64,000 nt of DNA from positions 62,001 to 126,000 of the forward strand of contig NZ_FNJI01000011.1 in the NCBI RefSeq assembly GCF_900104445.1, written 5' to 3'. This document shows, in pieces, positions 48,224 to 57,070 of this stretch. Below the pieces are notes generated by a model. The model was not told the origin of the DNA, did not search any database, and was given only the letters and a program-made list of their open reading frames with translations. This stretch comes from Desulforhopalus singaporensis. Lineage in GTDB: Bacteria > Desulfobacterota > Desulfobulbia > Desulfobulbales > Desulfocapsaceae. The position numbers were made by a program, and so were the translations under genes. Position 1 is the stretch's first letter, and each line of letters opens with the position of its first letter.

Positions 48224-50029
48224 ATGGAATTTCAGCCGAAAAATTTACAGCAGCGGACCTTTATCTATATCCTGCTTCCGACCTTCCTGCTCCTGGCCGC
48301 GCTTTCTACTTCAGGGTTTGTGTTTCTGCGGGGGGTTCTCCTGGAACGGTGGGGAGAGAACGCCATCGCCGGATTGCAGCGTGCCGCCCATATGATCGAT
48401 ATGGAGCTGAGCGAGCCAAAAAAACTTCTCGGTCTTTTACAGAAGAGCAGTCCCCGGGAGACAATCAACGAGGATGTTTTTGAGTTCATCTTCAAAAAGC
48501 TCGAACAGCTGGAACAGGTTATCGACGTTCATATCACCTGGCCCGGAGAGCCTTCGCCGGTGGTGCAGAGCCACAGAATGGGGCAGATGATGTCGCGGGC
48601 CGGAGAATTCCGGGTCCGTCATTATGGGGTCGGCGAGCCGGTCTACGACAGTCGGCTCAGCAACAGAACGGTATCGCTTGTCTCCGAATTTATCGACCAG
48701 AATAATAAGGTGCTTGGCCGGATCGAAGTAACGGTCGCTTTCGATCCGCTGATCGAGCAGGTGACAAATACGCCGAAACTGGCAAAACACAAGGTCTACA
48801 TTATTGATCAGCACGATAATGTCCTGGGCAGCGGGGGACCGGGGTTCGACCTTGAAGACGAGTATCCCAATCGGGTTTTCGGTTCGCTGAGTAAACTTGA
48901 GAACGACACCCTTGAGGCAATCCGCCGGATGCCGTTTGGAACGGTCTTCGGCTCCGGAATGCCGCCCCGCGAGGTCAGCGGGTTCTATCACCTGGCTGAG
49001 GCGCCCTGGACAATGGTGATTGTGGCACCGGGAAAAGAAGCGCTCGGCTCCATAGTCAGGTTTCGTTTTTTTTACATCATGGCCGGAGTTCTCTCGATCC
49101 TCTTTGTGCTGTTTTTTATACGAAGAATTTTAAACAGTTACACCCAGAGGATAAAAATGGTTTCAGACGCCGCCACCCGGCTTGCCGGAGGCGGTTTCGG
49201 GCCGCCGCTGGCGGTAAGCGGCCGTGACGAAGTGGGCGAGCTTACCGCCAACTTCAATACAATGAGCCAGCAGCTGCAGCAGCGGCTGGCGATGAAAGAA
49301 GCCATTAATGTGGCGCGGGAAGTGCAGCAGAACCTGCTTCCCCATGATCTATTTGAATGCGATGGCGTAAGCGTGAGCGGGGTCAGCCTCTATTGCGACG
49401 AGACGGGGGGGGATTATCTCGATATCATCAGGTGCGATGATACTCCCCGCCAACTTTCCGTGGTGGTGGGCGATGTCGTCGGCCACGGCATTGGTGCGGC
49501 TCTGCTGATGGCAAGCGTACGTGCTTTTTTACGATGCCGGGTCGCCCAGCCTGGAACACCGGAGCGGATAATAGGCGACGTTAACGGGTTGATCTGCCAG
49601 GATACCGACAGGACCGGGAGTTTTGTCACCCTCTTTTTTCTTCACATAGACCAGGAAGAGAATATGTTTCACTGGGTCAGGGCCGGTCACGATCCCGCCA
49701 TCATCTATACCCCGTCGACAAAAAAATTTGTCGAGCTCAAGGGCAAGGGGCTGGCTCTGGGAGTGGATGATCAGTATCGCTTTGAATGCAACCATCTGCC
49801 TGTATCCCAGACAACCCAGATTATCCTCATCGGCAGTGACGGCGCGTGGGAGGTTGAAAACGCAGAGGGCGAGCAGTTTGGCAAGGAACGTATCAAAAAA
49901 TTACTGGTTCAGTACAGTGAATGGCCCGCGGCCGAGATGCTGGAAATGATGGTGGAAAAAATAAATGAATTTCGCGGCACCGCCCCTCAGCGCGATGACA
50001 TCACGCTGGCGGTGGTCAAGACCGGCTGA
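48224..50029 (+). CDS. RsbU/SpoIIE-type serine phosphatase with sensor and HAMP domains
   Basis: 601 aa membrane phosphatase. An N-terminal span (FIYILLPTFLLLAALSTSGFVF) precedes a periplasmic sensor of about 240 residues, a second span (FFYIMAGVLSILFVLFFIRRI) and a HAMP domain (SDAATRLAGGGFGPPLAVSG...). The PP2C-type catalytic domain has GGDYLDIIR, VVGDVVGHGIGAALLMASVR, IGSDGAWEVENAEG and RDDITLAVV, with the metal Asp residues in place. Such proteins dephosphorylate anti-sigma antagonists. No anti-sigma or STAS gene is in the window. The start lacks a strong ribosome-binding site. Confidence 0.9.
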   Translation: MEFQPKNLQQRTFIYILLPTFLLLAALSTSGFVFLRGVLLERWGENAIAGLQRAAHMIDMELSEPKKLLGLLQKSSPRETINEDVFEFIFKKLEQLEQVIDVHITWPGEPSPVVQSHRMGQMMSRAGEFRVRHYGVGEPVYDSRLSNRTVSLVSEFIDQNNKVLGRIEVTVAFDPLIEQVTNTPKLAKHKVYIIDQHDNVLGSGGPGFDLEDEYPNRVFGSLSKLENDTLEAIRRMPFGTVFGSGMPPREVSGFYHLAEAPWTMVIVAPGKEALGSIVRFRFFYIMAGVLSILFVLFFIRRILNSYTQRIKMVSDAATRLAGGGFGPPLAVSGRDEVGELTANFNTMSQQLQQRLAMKEAINVAREVQQNLLPHDLFECDGVSVSGVSLYCDETGGDYLDIIRCDDTPRQLSVVVGDVVGHGIGAALLMASVRAFLRCRVAQPGTPERIIGDVNGLICQDTDRTGSFVTLFFLHIDQEENMFHWVRAGHDPAIIYTPSTKKFVELKGKGLALGVDDQYRFECNHLPVSQTTQIILIGSDGAWEVENAEGEQFGKERIKKLLVQYSEWPAAEMLEMMVEKINEFRGTAPQRDDITLAVVKTG

Positions 50030-50094
50030 GCAGATTGTTCCTGTGTGGACAACACCGGGGCATGGCTGCTGAAAAGGGTGCAAATTACACCATA

Positions 50095-51288
50095 ATGAAA
50101 ACAAAACTGCCCTGCCAGCTGCTGGTCATCTTCTTTTTCCGGCTGCTGCTCAATACCGGACGACGCTTTATCTACCCGTTCGCTCCGCTCCTAGGGCGGA
50201 GTCTTGGGGTTCCGTTGTCGGCGATAACTTCTGTTCTCGCGTTCAGCCAGTTTGTTTCCCTGGCGGGGGTGGTGAGCGGTCCAGTAACTGACATCATCGG
50301 CACCAGGTTCATGATGCGCATGGGGCTGGCAATGCTTGCGGTCGGCATGCTCATCTGCGGGTTGGTGCCACACTACTGGTTTGTTTTTTTCGGGCTGGTG
50401 CTTGGCAGTATGGGCAAGACTGTTTTTGACCCGGCGATACAGTCCTTTATAGGAAACTACGTGCCGTATGAACGGCGGGGCAGGGTGGTGGGGCTGATTG
50501 AAACCTCCTGGGCCGGCGCAACGCTTATCGGCATACCGGCTCTGGGACTTATCATCGATCATGGCGGATTGCCCGGCTGTTTTGTTATCCTCGGAGTGCT
50601 GGGTGGTCTGAGCTGGATGGCGATCGGTGCACTGGTGGTTTCAGATGGGGAAAAAACCGGCCAGCGGCTTGGCGCCGGAGCTCTCTTTACCTCAATTATC
50701 GGCCTGTTTCATGTTCGGCCGGCAGCAGGGCTGCTCGGTTTCGGGTTCTGGATATCGCTCGCCAATGACAGCCTTTTCGTGGTGTACGGCAACTGGTTTG
50801 AACAGGAATTCATGGTCGGTGTCGCAACCCTGGGGTTCAGCACCGTGGCTATTGGCAGTGCGGAACTGATGGGAGAAGGAGTGACGGCGTTTTTCGCTGA
50901 CCGTGCAGGGTTGAAGAAAATGGTGACAATCGGTCTGACCATGTCAATTGGTGCTTATCTTCTGTTGCCTGTTATCGGTCAGAATCTGTTTTTTGCCATG
51001 GTCGGGATATTTCTGGTTTTCCTGTTTTTTGAGACCACCATGGTGACGAGTTTCTCGCTTGGCACCGAGCTTCTCCCAGGTTCCAGGGCAACAATGATGG
51101 CCGGATTTTATGCGACTGCCGGGATGGGACGCATGGCCGGGGTGCTGCTCGGTGGAGTCCTGTGGCAGGTCGGCGGCATACAAGCGGTATCGTGGAGCGC
51201 CGCGCTGCTGTCAGCCGTCGGTCTGCTGTCTCTGCGCTGGGGGCTCAAGGGGTGGCGTCCCCCGAAAAGTTCGTCGTCCCACTCTTGA
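50095..51288 (+). CDS. MFS transporter
   Basis: 398 aa from ATG 50095 with about 12 spans. TM1 begins MKTKLPCQLLVIFFFRLLLNT; the TM2-TM3 loop motif GPVTDIIGTRFMMRMGLAML and the repeated section ADRAGLKKMVTIGLTM fit the superfamily. An earlier in-frame start (50062 or 50035) would add a short tail and cannot be excluded. The gene lies about 60 bases after the phosphatase gene and may be cotranscribed with it. Substrate unknown. Confidence 0.85.
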   Translation: MKTKLPCQLLVIFFFRLLLNTGRRFIYPFAPLLGRSLGVPLSAITSVLAFSQFVSLAGVVSGPVTDIIGTRFMMRMGLAMLAVGMLICGLVPHYWFVFFGLVLGSMGKTVFDPAIQSFIGNYVPYERRGRVVGLIETSWAGATLIGIPALGLIIDHGGLPGCFVILGVLGGLSWMAIGALVVSDGEKTGQRLGAGALFTSIIGLFHVRPAAGLLGFGFWISLANDSLFVVYGNWFEQEFMVGVATLGFSTVAIGSAELMGEGVTAFFADRAGLKKMVTIGLTMSIGAYLLLPVIGQNLFFAMVGIFLVFLFFETTMVTSFSLGTELLPGSRATMMAGFYATAGMGRMAGVLLGGVLWQVGGIQAVSWSAALLSAVGLLSLRWGLKGWRPPKSSSSHS

Positions 51289-51350
51289 ATCATGACAACT
51301 TTCACCTGGCGAAAAAATCACGTTTGTGTGGTGTCTTATCCTGTAATTTC

Positions 51351-52802
51351 TCATGTATTCTTCTTGAAATCAGCGGAAATGACTCCGTACCGGCGCATCA
51401 ACCGCTGCAGTGCTTGCCGTTCCAGGCCACAGTGACCTGCCGCGTTGGTTACGTTGCCGTTATAAAGCGAAAGGACATTGTTCAGGTACCTCAAGCTGAA
51501 CCGTTTGAGGATTTCCGCCTTGGCATCGTTATAGGGGGTATGGAGGAGATCGCTGAAAGACCCGGGTGACGAGGGGAGGCGGGGTGTCCCCCTTTTCCCC
51601 TGCTCCAGCAGTTCCTCCAGTTCCACCGGCTGCAGGATGTCCCCCGATGCGAGCAGGACCAGTCTCTGAATCGAATTTTTCAACTCCCTGACGTTTCCCT
51701 GCCACTTTCGCTGGGACAGTTGCTGGAGCACTTCCGAGCTGACCTTCAGCTCTTCACGATTGTACCGGTTTTTATAGAGTGACAGGAAATGGTGAATCAA
51801 CAGCGGTATGTCTTCCCGGATTTCGACCAGGTTAGGCATGACAATCGTGACCACGTTGAGGCGGTAGAACAGATCTTCACGAAATTCTCCCGCCCTGATT
51901 TTGGCTTCGAGGTCTTGGTTGGTCGAGGCGACAACCCTGACGTCGACCTTGATCGTTTTGTTCTGGCCAAGCGGCTGAATTTCCTTTTCCTGTAGCACCC
52001 GCAGCAGCTTGGTCTGGACAGAGACGGGGATATCGGCGATCTCGTCAAGGAGGATGGTTGATCCGTCCGCTTCCAGGAAAAGGCCTTTTTTTTCGTGGGT
52101 GGCTCCGGTAAAGGCCCCCTTGCTGTAGCCGAACAGTTCGCTTTCAAGCACGTTTTCCGGAAGCGCCGGGCAGTTGACCGTGATCATTCGGCGCCTTTTA
52201 CGGCCGCTCATATTGTGAAGAGCCCTTGCCGCGACCTCTTTACCGGTGCCGCTTTCTCCCCTTATGAGCACCGTGGCATCGGTATCGGCAACCCGTGAGA
52301 GCAGCTCCTGGACCCGTTTCAATGGCGGACTCTGGCCGATAAATCCTTCGGGGGTGTCAAGACTGCTCAACCTGTCCTGCAGTTCGATGTTGGTACGCAC
52401 AAGTGCGGTTCGCTCGACACCGTTTCGTACCACCCGGACAATGTGATCCTTGTCAAAAGGTTTCTGCACAAAATCGTAGGCACCATCTTTGAGTGCCTGT
52501 ACCGCCATCGGCACCGTGCCGTATCCGGTCATGATCACCACCGATATGGTGGAGTCGATCTCCCGTACCCTGGTCAGCAGCTCCAGCCCGTCGAGGTCCG
52601 GCATCTTGATGTCGGAAACGATGACCTCGGGGCGACAGTCGTTGAGGAGTTTAAGGGCGGCTGAACCGGAAGGCGCGGTAACAACGTCACAGTCGCATTT
52701 CTTGTCGATCACCAGCCTGAGCATTGACAGCATGTCCGGTTCGTCATCGACTATCATTACCAGTTTGCGCGTGCTGCCGGTCCCTTGCTCAGAGCTGTTC
52801 AT
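51351..52802 (-). CDS. NtrC-type sigma54 response regulator
   Basis: 483 aa. The receiver has MIVDDEPDM, phospho-acceptor VSDIKMPDLDG, VIMTGYG and VQKPFD with the conserved Lys. The AAA+ domain has GESGTGKEVAARALH, the sigma54-contact loop GAFTGATHEKKGLF, LLDEIADIPVSVQ and REDLFYRLNV. A Fis-type helix-turn-helix ends the protein (NNVLSLYNGNVTNAAGHCGLERQALQRLMRRYG). It activates sigma54 promoters after phosphorylation. Its start overlaps the stop of the phosphatase-YkgJ gene by 14 bases, and no histidine kinase lies immediately next to it. Confidence 0.96.
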   Translation of the reverse strand: MNSSEQGTGSTRKLVMIVDDEPDMLSMLRLVIDKKCDCDVVTAPSGSAALKLLNDCRPEVIVSDIKMPDLDGLELLTRVREIDSTISVVIMTGYGTVPMAVQALKDGAYDFVQKPFDKDHIVRVVRNGVERTALVRTNIELQDRLSSLDTPEGFIGQSPPLKRVQELLSRVADTDATVLIRGESGTGKEVAARALHNMSGRKRRRMITVNCPALPENVLESELFGYSKGAFTGATHEKKGLFLEADGSTILLDEIADIPVSVQTKLLRVLQEKEIQPLGQNKTIKVDVRVVASTNQDLEAKIRAGEFREDLFYRLNVVTIVMPNLVEIREDIPLLIHHFLSLYKNRYNREELKVSSEVLQQLSQRKWQGNVRELKNSIQRLVLLASGDILQPVELEELLEQGKRGTPRLPSSPGSFSDLLHTPYNDAKAEILKRFSLRYLNNVLSLYNGNVTNAAGHCGLERQALQRLMRRYGVISADFKKNT

Positions 52803-53784
52803 CGGTTGTTATCCTGGTCAGAAACTGGAAGTATTTTTGGAGGAATTTCCCGGAGATGACGTCGTATTTTTCAACTGACGGCAGGGGCAACTCAGATTCA
52901 TGATGAAAGAGTGTCCGGAAAATTTCGGCGGAAAGTTCTGTGAGCTCAAGGCTTATGTCGGTCATCTGGGCATCGGTTAATACAGCGTTGCCGATGCGGC
53001 AGCGAATCGGCCTGTACTGGTGGAGCAGGCAACGGTCACCCTGAAAAAGGGGGCAGCTGTGGTGTCCGGGCCGGATGTTTTGCGCCGCAATAGTCTCAAT
53101 TATCTGTTTTCGCTGTTCTACAGAGAGCTTTCTGTTGACATAGTCATGAAGGTAAATGGCTTCAATGGGCGCAAGAGAGAAGCTTTGGTTGCACCATTGC
53201 CTTCTCGGATCGACTTTTGCCGCCGGTGAAGTTTCAGTTACAAAGCGGTCTATTTTTTTCAGGAGCCGTTCATATCGCTCATAAAATAAACTCAAGTCCG
53301 TTTCTTTGCGATTTTGCGGAGTCGCTTTGCCAATCTTGAGCCGTGTCTCTTTTTTGCTGTATTTTCTGAGTAGCCGCCATTGTGAAAAATTTGTCGGGTT
53401 GGCTCTGGTTTTCTTCAGGAGTTTTTCGGCCCTGCGAATCCCCAGTCCGCGCCGGAGCAGATAGGCGGTGACAAGGGTGCCGGTTCTGCCTATACCGTGT
53501 CTGCAGTGAACGAGAATTTTCTTGCCGAGATAGACCGACTCATCGAGCCACTCAAGAGCTTTTTCCATCTCATCCATCTCCGGTGCCTGTTCATCCATCA
53601 CCGGCAGATAGTAGACTTCGAAACCGGAGTATTCTTCCAGTTCGTGCAGGTCGCAGAACTCGTAGCAGAGGTTGATGATGCCGTCGATTCCCTGGGCCTT
53701 GATGCTGTTGAGATCCGCATAGGACATCGGGGCATGGCCGACTGCTAGGTTATCGGTGATCCATGTGACAAGATATTCGGACAT
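52789..53784 (-). CDS. Dual-specificity phosphatase fused to a YkgJ-type Cys cluster domain
   Basis: 331 aa from ATG 53784; the longer frame (53871) adds 29 unlikely residues. The N-terminal 150 residues contain TDNLAVGHAPMSYADL, general acid MDEQAPEMDE and the CX5R loop VHCRHGIGRTG, so it is a tyrosine/dual-specificity phosphatase. The C-terminal half carries a YkgJ-like iron/zinc-binding Cys pattern, WCNQ...HSCPLFQGDRCLLHQYRPIRCR. The fusion is rare to my knowledge. It follows the PEP-synthase-like gene by 107 bases and overlaps the NtrC-type regulator by 14. Confidence 0.82.
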   Translation of the reverse strand: MSEYLVTWITDNLAVGHAPMSYADLNSIKAQGIDGIINLCYEFCDLHELEEYSGFEVYYLPVMDEQAPEMDEMEKALEWLDESVYLGKKILVHCRHGIGRTGTLVTAYLLRRGLGIRRAEKLLKKTRANPTNFSQWRLLRKYSKKETRLKIGKATPQNRKETDLSLFYERYERLLKKIDRFVTETSPAAKVDPRRQWCNQSFSLAPIEAIYLHDYVNRKLSVEQRKQIIETIAAQNIRPGHHSCPLFQGDRCLLHQYRPIRCRIGNAVLTDAQMTDISLELTELSAEIFRTLFHHESELPLPSVEKYDVISGKFLQKYFQFLTRITTDEQL

Positions 53785-53891
53785 GGTTATAGCAGGGTGA
53801 AGTGGTTCACGGTTGATTGATTTGTTATGGGTTCTTTTCCAGATAATAATCCCAGAGTAAACGAAGGACAATTATTTGCTCGAACCGGACG

Positions 53892-56363
53892 CTATCCCTC
53901 TTTGGAAAAAGAATAACGGCCGTTGAAAAAATCCGTCACGCATCGGTCGACCATTTCATCATCCTCCAGAACCATGTCCATCAGCTTGGTCGCCCCGAGC
54001 AAGCGTCCGAGCATATCGAGTTGCCACCACAGCCGATGTTTGTCCGCACCCTGAATCTTGGCTTCAAGAAGATCTCCTTTAAGCTCAACCTGAAATTCGA
54101 GGCGGTCGAGAACCTTGGCGATAAAATGTATCCTCAAACATCTGTGACCGAAGTCCCCTCCTCCCCCGGCAAAGCGCAACATGCAGTGATTCTGCGCGCT
54201 GTTTTCTCCGCACATAACATCCACAATAGTGAAATGGTAACCGAAGCGAAGATTGAAATGTAGGTAATCCGCACCGATGACAGCGTAGCTTGCAAAGGTG
54301 AAGTCGTCTTTTTTAGGCGGTACACCACCCGACAGTTCGATCCTGTCGTAGGCGGTCCAGTCGAAAGGTTTATGTTTCCACTGCACGTCGCAGTGGGTCA
54401 ACCCCTTCCAGATTGCTTGAAAAGGTTCGGAGTTGACGGCACAAAGAGGTATCTCTTCATCCTTGTTTGCGCCGGTCTCTATCCCCCCTCCCACATCGAA
54501 AAGATATACGTCCAGGAGGATATCGCTTTTGAGACGGGACGCGCTTCGGCCGGTACCCGGCCTGCCGGTGGTAAACATCGACAATATTGCCTTCTCGTGA
54601 CAAAACCGGATGATATCGTGCATTGAGCGGCATCCTTCCGGAGTAAAATTGTCAGCGCCGGGATCGACGAGTTCAAGCGGTGTTATAAATTTCATGGCCT
54701 GGGTCACCGCTTTTTGGTAAGGGGCTGCCGATTGTGAAACGTGCCGGGACGGGGTGGGGACAGCTGTTTCTCCTTGATAAACTGCACCCCGAAATCCATC
54801 CACCGTTACCATGCTCCCTGGCCTGAGCCTGTCGGTTGCACCGGCGACGTTACAGATAAAGGGCAGTCCGAATTCACGGGCGATTGTGGCAAAGTGACTG
54901 GCAGGAGTCCCATGTTCCGAGATTAACGCGGATATCCGGTTAACAGCTTTTACCAGATGGGGGGAGGCGTTGCGGCTGACGAGTACGGCTTTGTCCGGAA
55001 TTTCTGACAGATCGGTGCTGCTGCGGACTATGTAAACCCGGCCGCTGCCCACCCCGGGCGAACCAATCCGGCAATCGTCAAAAAGCAGGACCCCGGAGTC
55101 GATGCTCAACTCTTTTTTCGGTTCGGTCGGCTCCACCGGCAGTGAAAGCTGCAGTGTCCTCGCCTGGAGGATATACAGCTCCTGTTCCCGGTTTATGGCC
55201 CACTCGATATCCTGGGGACACTGGAAATAGTTTTCAATGGCCATCCCGGCTCCCGCAACAGCCCGAACCTGGTGGTCAGACAGTAGCTCACCCCCGTTTC
55301 GCCGCTCAGGCCGCAGGACGATTTCCGAATTCCTGTTTACCGCCCAGTGGTGGGCGGAAGACTCTCCCCCAACCAGTTTTTCGCCTTGGCCGCTTACCGC
55401 GTGAAGGTGGGCACAGTCGCGGTAGGAATCGGGCTCTATCCCACAGGTGTAGAGGACACCGCTCACCTTTGCCGAAACCATTTCCATGATGAGCACCGAC
55501 ATGGCCGTCTCTTCATCTCCGAATCCGCGGTTAACCCGGTAAAACAGAGCCTCCGGAGAATATTTTGATGCCACGACATCGAGGTAGGCTCTGCCGATCT
55601 CCCCACGGCTTACGTTCAGGCGGCTCAGGTACTGACCGGCAAAGCTGCAGTGGTCGTCTTCGTTGATCGCGTTGGAGCGAACCGCAACTTTTACCGGCCC
55701 GCCTGCTCTTGCTTGCAGGCGATCATAGCAGGCGAGCACCTCGTCGAGCAGGACCGGCGGAATTTTAGCCTGGAGCACCGCGTCGGTTATTTTTTCTGAA
55801 GTCCGGGCGAGTGAGGGCAGCGAGTCCGGTTCCAGGGTCGCCAGGTGCTGGTTGACGACACCGCGTAAGTTGTTGTATTCAAAGAGATAATAGTATCCGC
55901 TGCCACTGATGGCAAACCCTTGGGGTACCTTGCAGATAGCGCCGGACAAGGCGGCAAGATGCTTTGCCTTTTTGCCGATGAGCTGATGCTCTTGGAAAAG
56001 CTCGTCAAGCGGAACAACAAAGGGAGGGCTGAACTCGATTTTAGGCGGTGCCAGTAAAAAGCGGGTGTAGAAATCGAATTTTTTGTGATAGCTCCTGAGC
56101 GACGAGTAATTCCCCGGATCCATGGCTTCCAGGGAATCGATCATCAGGGCCACCTGTCGGGAAAATTGTTTGAACCGCCACCGAATGCATGCAAAATCTA
56201 CACGGGTGTCCCGATGCAGCAACTCCTGCAGCTGGGCCATCTGCTCATGGCAGAGAATATCCGCCTCAAGAAGCCGTTTGAGCGCTTCATACCTTTCGCG
56301 CAAAAGGGTGCCGGGGGCCAGTATCCGGTAGCTCCAGTGCTTGAAAAGCGAGTTGAGGTGCAT
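53892..56363 (-). CDS. PEP-synthase-like phosphotransferase lacking the PEP-binding barrel
   Basis: 823 aa. A helical N-terminus (1-115) precedes an ATP-binding domain of the pyruvate-phosphate dikinase/PEP synthase family: VAVRSNAINEDDHCSFAGQY (about 226), PQDIEWAINREQELYILQAR (about 383). A swivelling phosphohistidine domain follows with SEHGTPASHFATIAREFGLP; His490 is the expected phospho-acceptor, and VTVDGFRGAVYQG ends it. The C-terminal 290 residues are not the PEP TIM barrel; they start with CRSMHDIIRFCHEKA and contain Cys and His. The order ATP-His-unknown differs from true PEP synthase. It probably phosphorylates an unknown acceptor (inference). It lies seven bases after a DUF106-like gene. 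Confidence 0.8.
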   Translation of the reverse strand: MHLNSLFKHWSYRILAPGTLLRERYEALKRLLEADILCHEQMAQLQELLHRDTRVDFACIRWRFKQFSRQVALMIDSLEAMDPGNYSSLRSYHKKFDFYTRFLLAPPKIEFSPPFVVPLDELFQEHQLIGKKAKHLAALSGAICKVPQGFAISGSGYYYLFEYNNLRGVVNQHLATLEPDSLPSLARTSEKITDAVLQAKIPPVLLDEVLACYDRLQARAGGPVKVAVRSNAINEDDHCSFAGQYLSRLNVSRGEIGRAYLDVVASKYSPEALFYRVNRGFGDEETAMSVLIMEMVSAKVSGVLYTCGIEPDSYRDCAHLHAVSGQGEKLVGGESSAHHWAVNRNSEIVLRPERRNGGELLSDHQVRAVAGAGMAIENYFQCPQDIEWAINREQELYILQARTLQLSLPVEPTEPKKELSIDSGVLLFDDCRIGSPGVGSGRVYIVRSSTDLSEIPDKAVLVSRNASPHLVKAVNRISALISEHGTPASHFATIAREFGLPFICNVAGATDRLRPGSMVTVDGFRGAVYQGETAVPTPSRHVSQSAAPYQKAVTQAMKFITPLELVDPGADNFTPEGCRSMHDIIRFCHEKAILSMFTTGRPGTGRSASRLKSDILLDVYLFDVGGGIETGANKDEEIPLCAVNSEPFQAIWKGLTHCDVQWKHKPFDWTAYDRIELSGGVPPKKDDFTFASYAVIGADYLHFNLRFGYHFTIVDVMCGENSAQNHCMLRFAGGGGDFGHRCLRIHFIAKVLDRLEFQVELKGDLLEAKIQGADKHRLWWQLDMLGRLLGATKLMDMVLEDDEMVDRCVTDFFNGRYSFSKEG

Positions 56364-56369
56364 GGTTGC

Positions 56370-56993
56370 TTACGCCTCTTTTTCCAGGAGGGGGGATGCA
56401 CCGTGGCGGGCACAACCGCTGTTTTCAGGTTTTGCCCTGAACAACCGGCGGGTGACCGCCCAGAGAAAATAACAGATCAGCAGGGATATGAAATACCAGA
56501 ACACGGCACCTATAAAAAGCGGTTGTTCGCCCACTGACGGAAGCTGCCACAGATATCCGCTGCCAAAATGGGCTATCAGGTTTTCCTGCCGGTAATATTC
56601 GTTGATAAAGGCAAACATGAAAAATATCGGGATAATTTTTCTGGCTATGCCAAGCATCAACCCCTCAAAGAAATAATCGTAATAGGCTTTGTTGAGTTCG
56701 GCGCTGTCGATGTTGCGGGCCATTCTGCCGCCCTTCTCCCGGTCTTTGCACTTCATGGCTTCTTCTCGTACCTGGACCCAGTGGTGAAACTCGTGTTCCA
56801 GGGTGGTAAATCTTCTGGTGACAATAATCCGGTTCAAAAACTTTGTCATTGCCACGGTAACCAGGGCGAGCAGGAACATGAGAAGTGCCGGACCTAGAAA
56901 GTGCAGGTGCTGCAGCAGTGAAAACGTGGTGTCGCCGGCGAAAATAAAGCCGTTTGCCAGGTAATCCCATAGTGTATCAAGGAAAGTATCCAT
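56370..56993 (-). CDS. Membrane protein resembling DUF106/Oxa1 superfamily (EMC3-like)
   Basis: 207 aa with about four spans: LGPALLMFLLALVTVAMTKFLN, a charged section (RFTTLEHEFHHWVQVREEAMKCKDREKG), FFEGLMLGIARKIIPIFFMFAF and LFIGAVFWYFISLLICYFLWAV. A first span followed by a long charged cytoplasmic coiled section is the layout of DUF106/YidC-like insertases; the match is by eye only. It is the first gene of the unit with the PEP-synthase-like protein. The family assignment is tentative. Confidence 0.55.
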   Translation of the reverse strand: MDTFLDTLWDYLANGFIFAGDTTFSLLQHLHFLGPALLMFLLALVTVAMTKFLNRIIVTRRFTTLEHEFHHWVQVREEAMKCKDREKGGRMARNIDSAELNKAYYDYFFEGLMLGIARKIIPIFFMFAFINEYYRQENLIAHFGSGYLWQLPSVGEQPLFIGAVFWYFISLLICYFLWAVTRRLFRAKPENSGCARHGASPLLEKEA

Positions 56994-57015
56994 CTCTTCG
57001 TGTCAAATGTGCAGG

Positions 57016-57045
57016 GTGGCCGGGAACCGTTTCATTCCCAGCCAC
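57016..57045 (-). other. Hairpin between tauE-like gene and the DUF106-like gene
   Basis: GTGGCTGGGAA pairs with TTCCCGGCCAC (one G-T pair) across an eight-base loop, read leftward. No T-run follows; it could be a weak terminator or a processing site separating the two leftward units. Confidence 0.4.
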
Positions 57046-57070
57046 AATCAGCGGTTTTTATGGTGTACCC

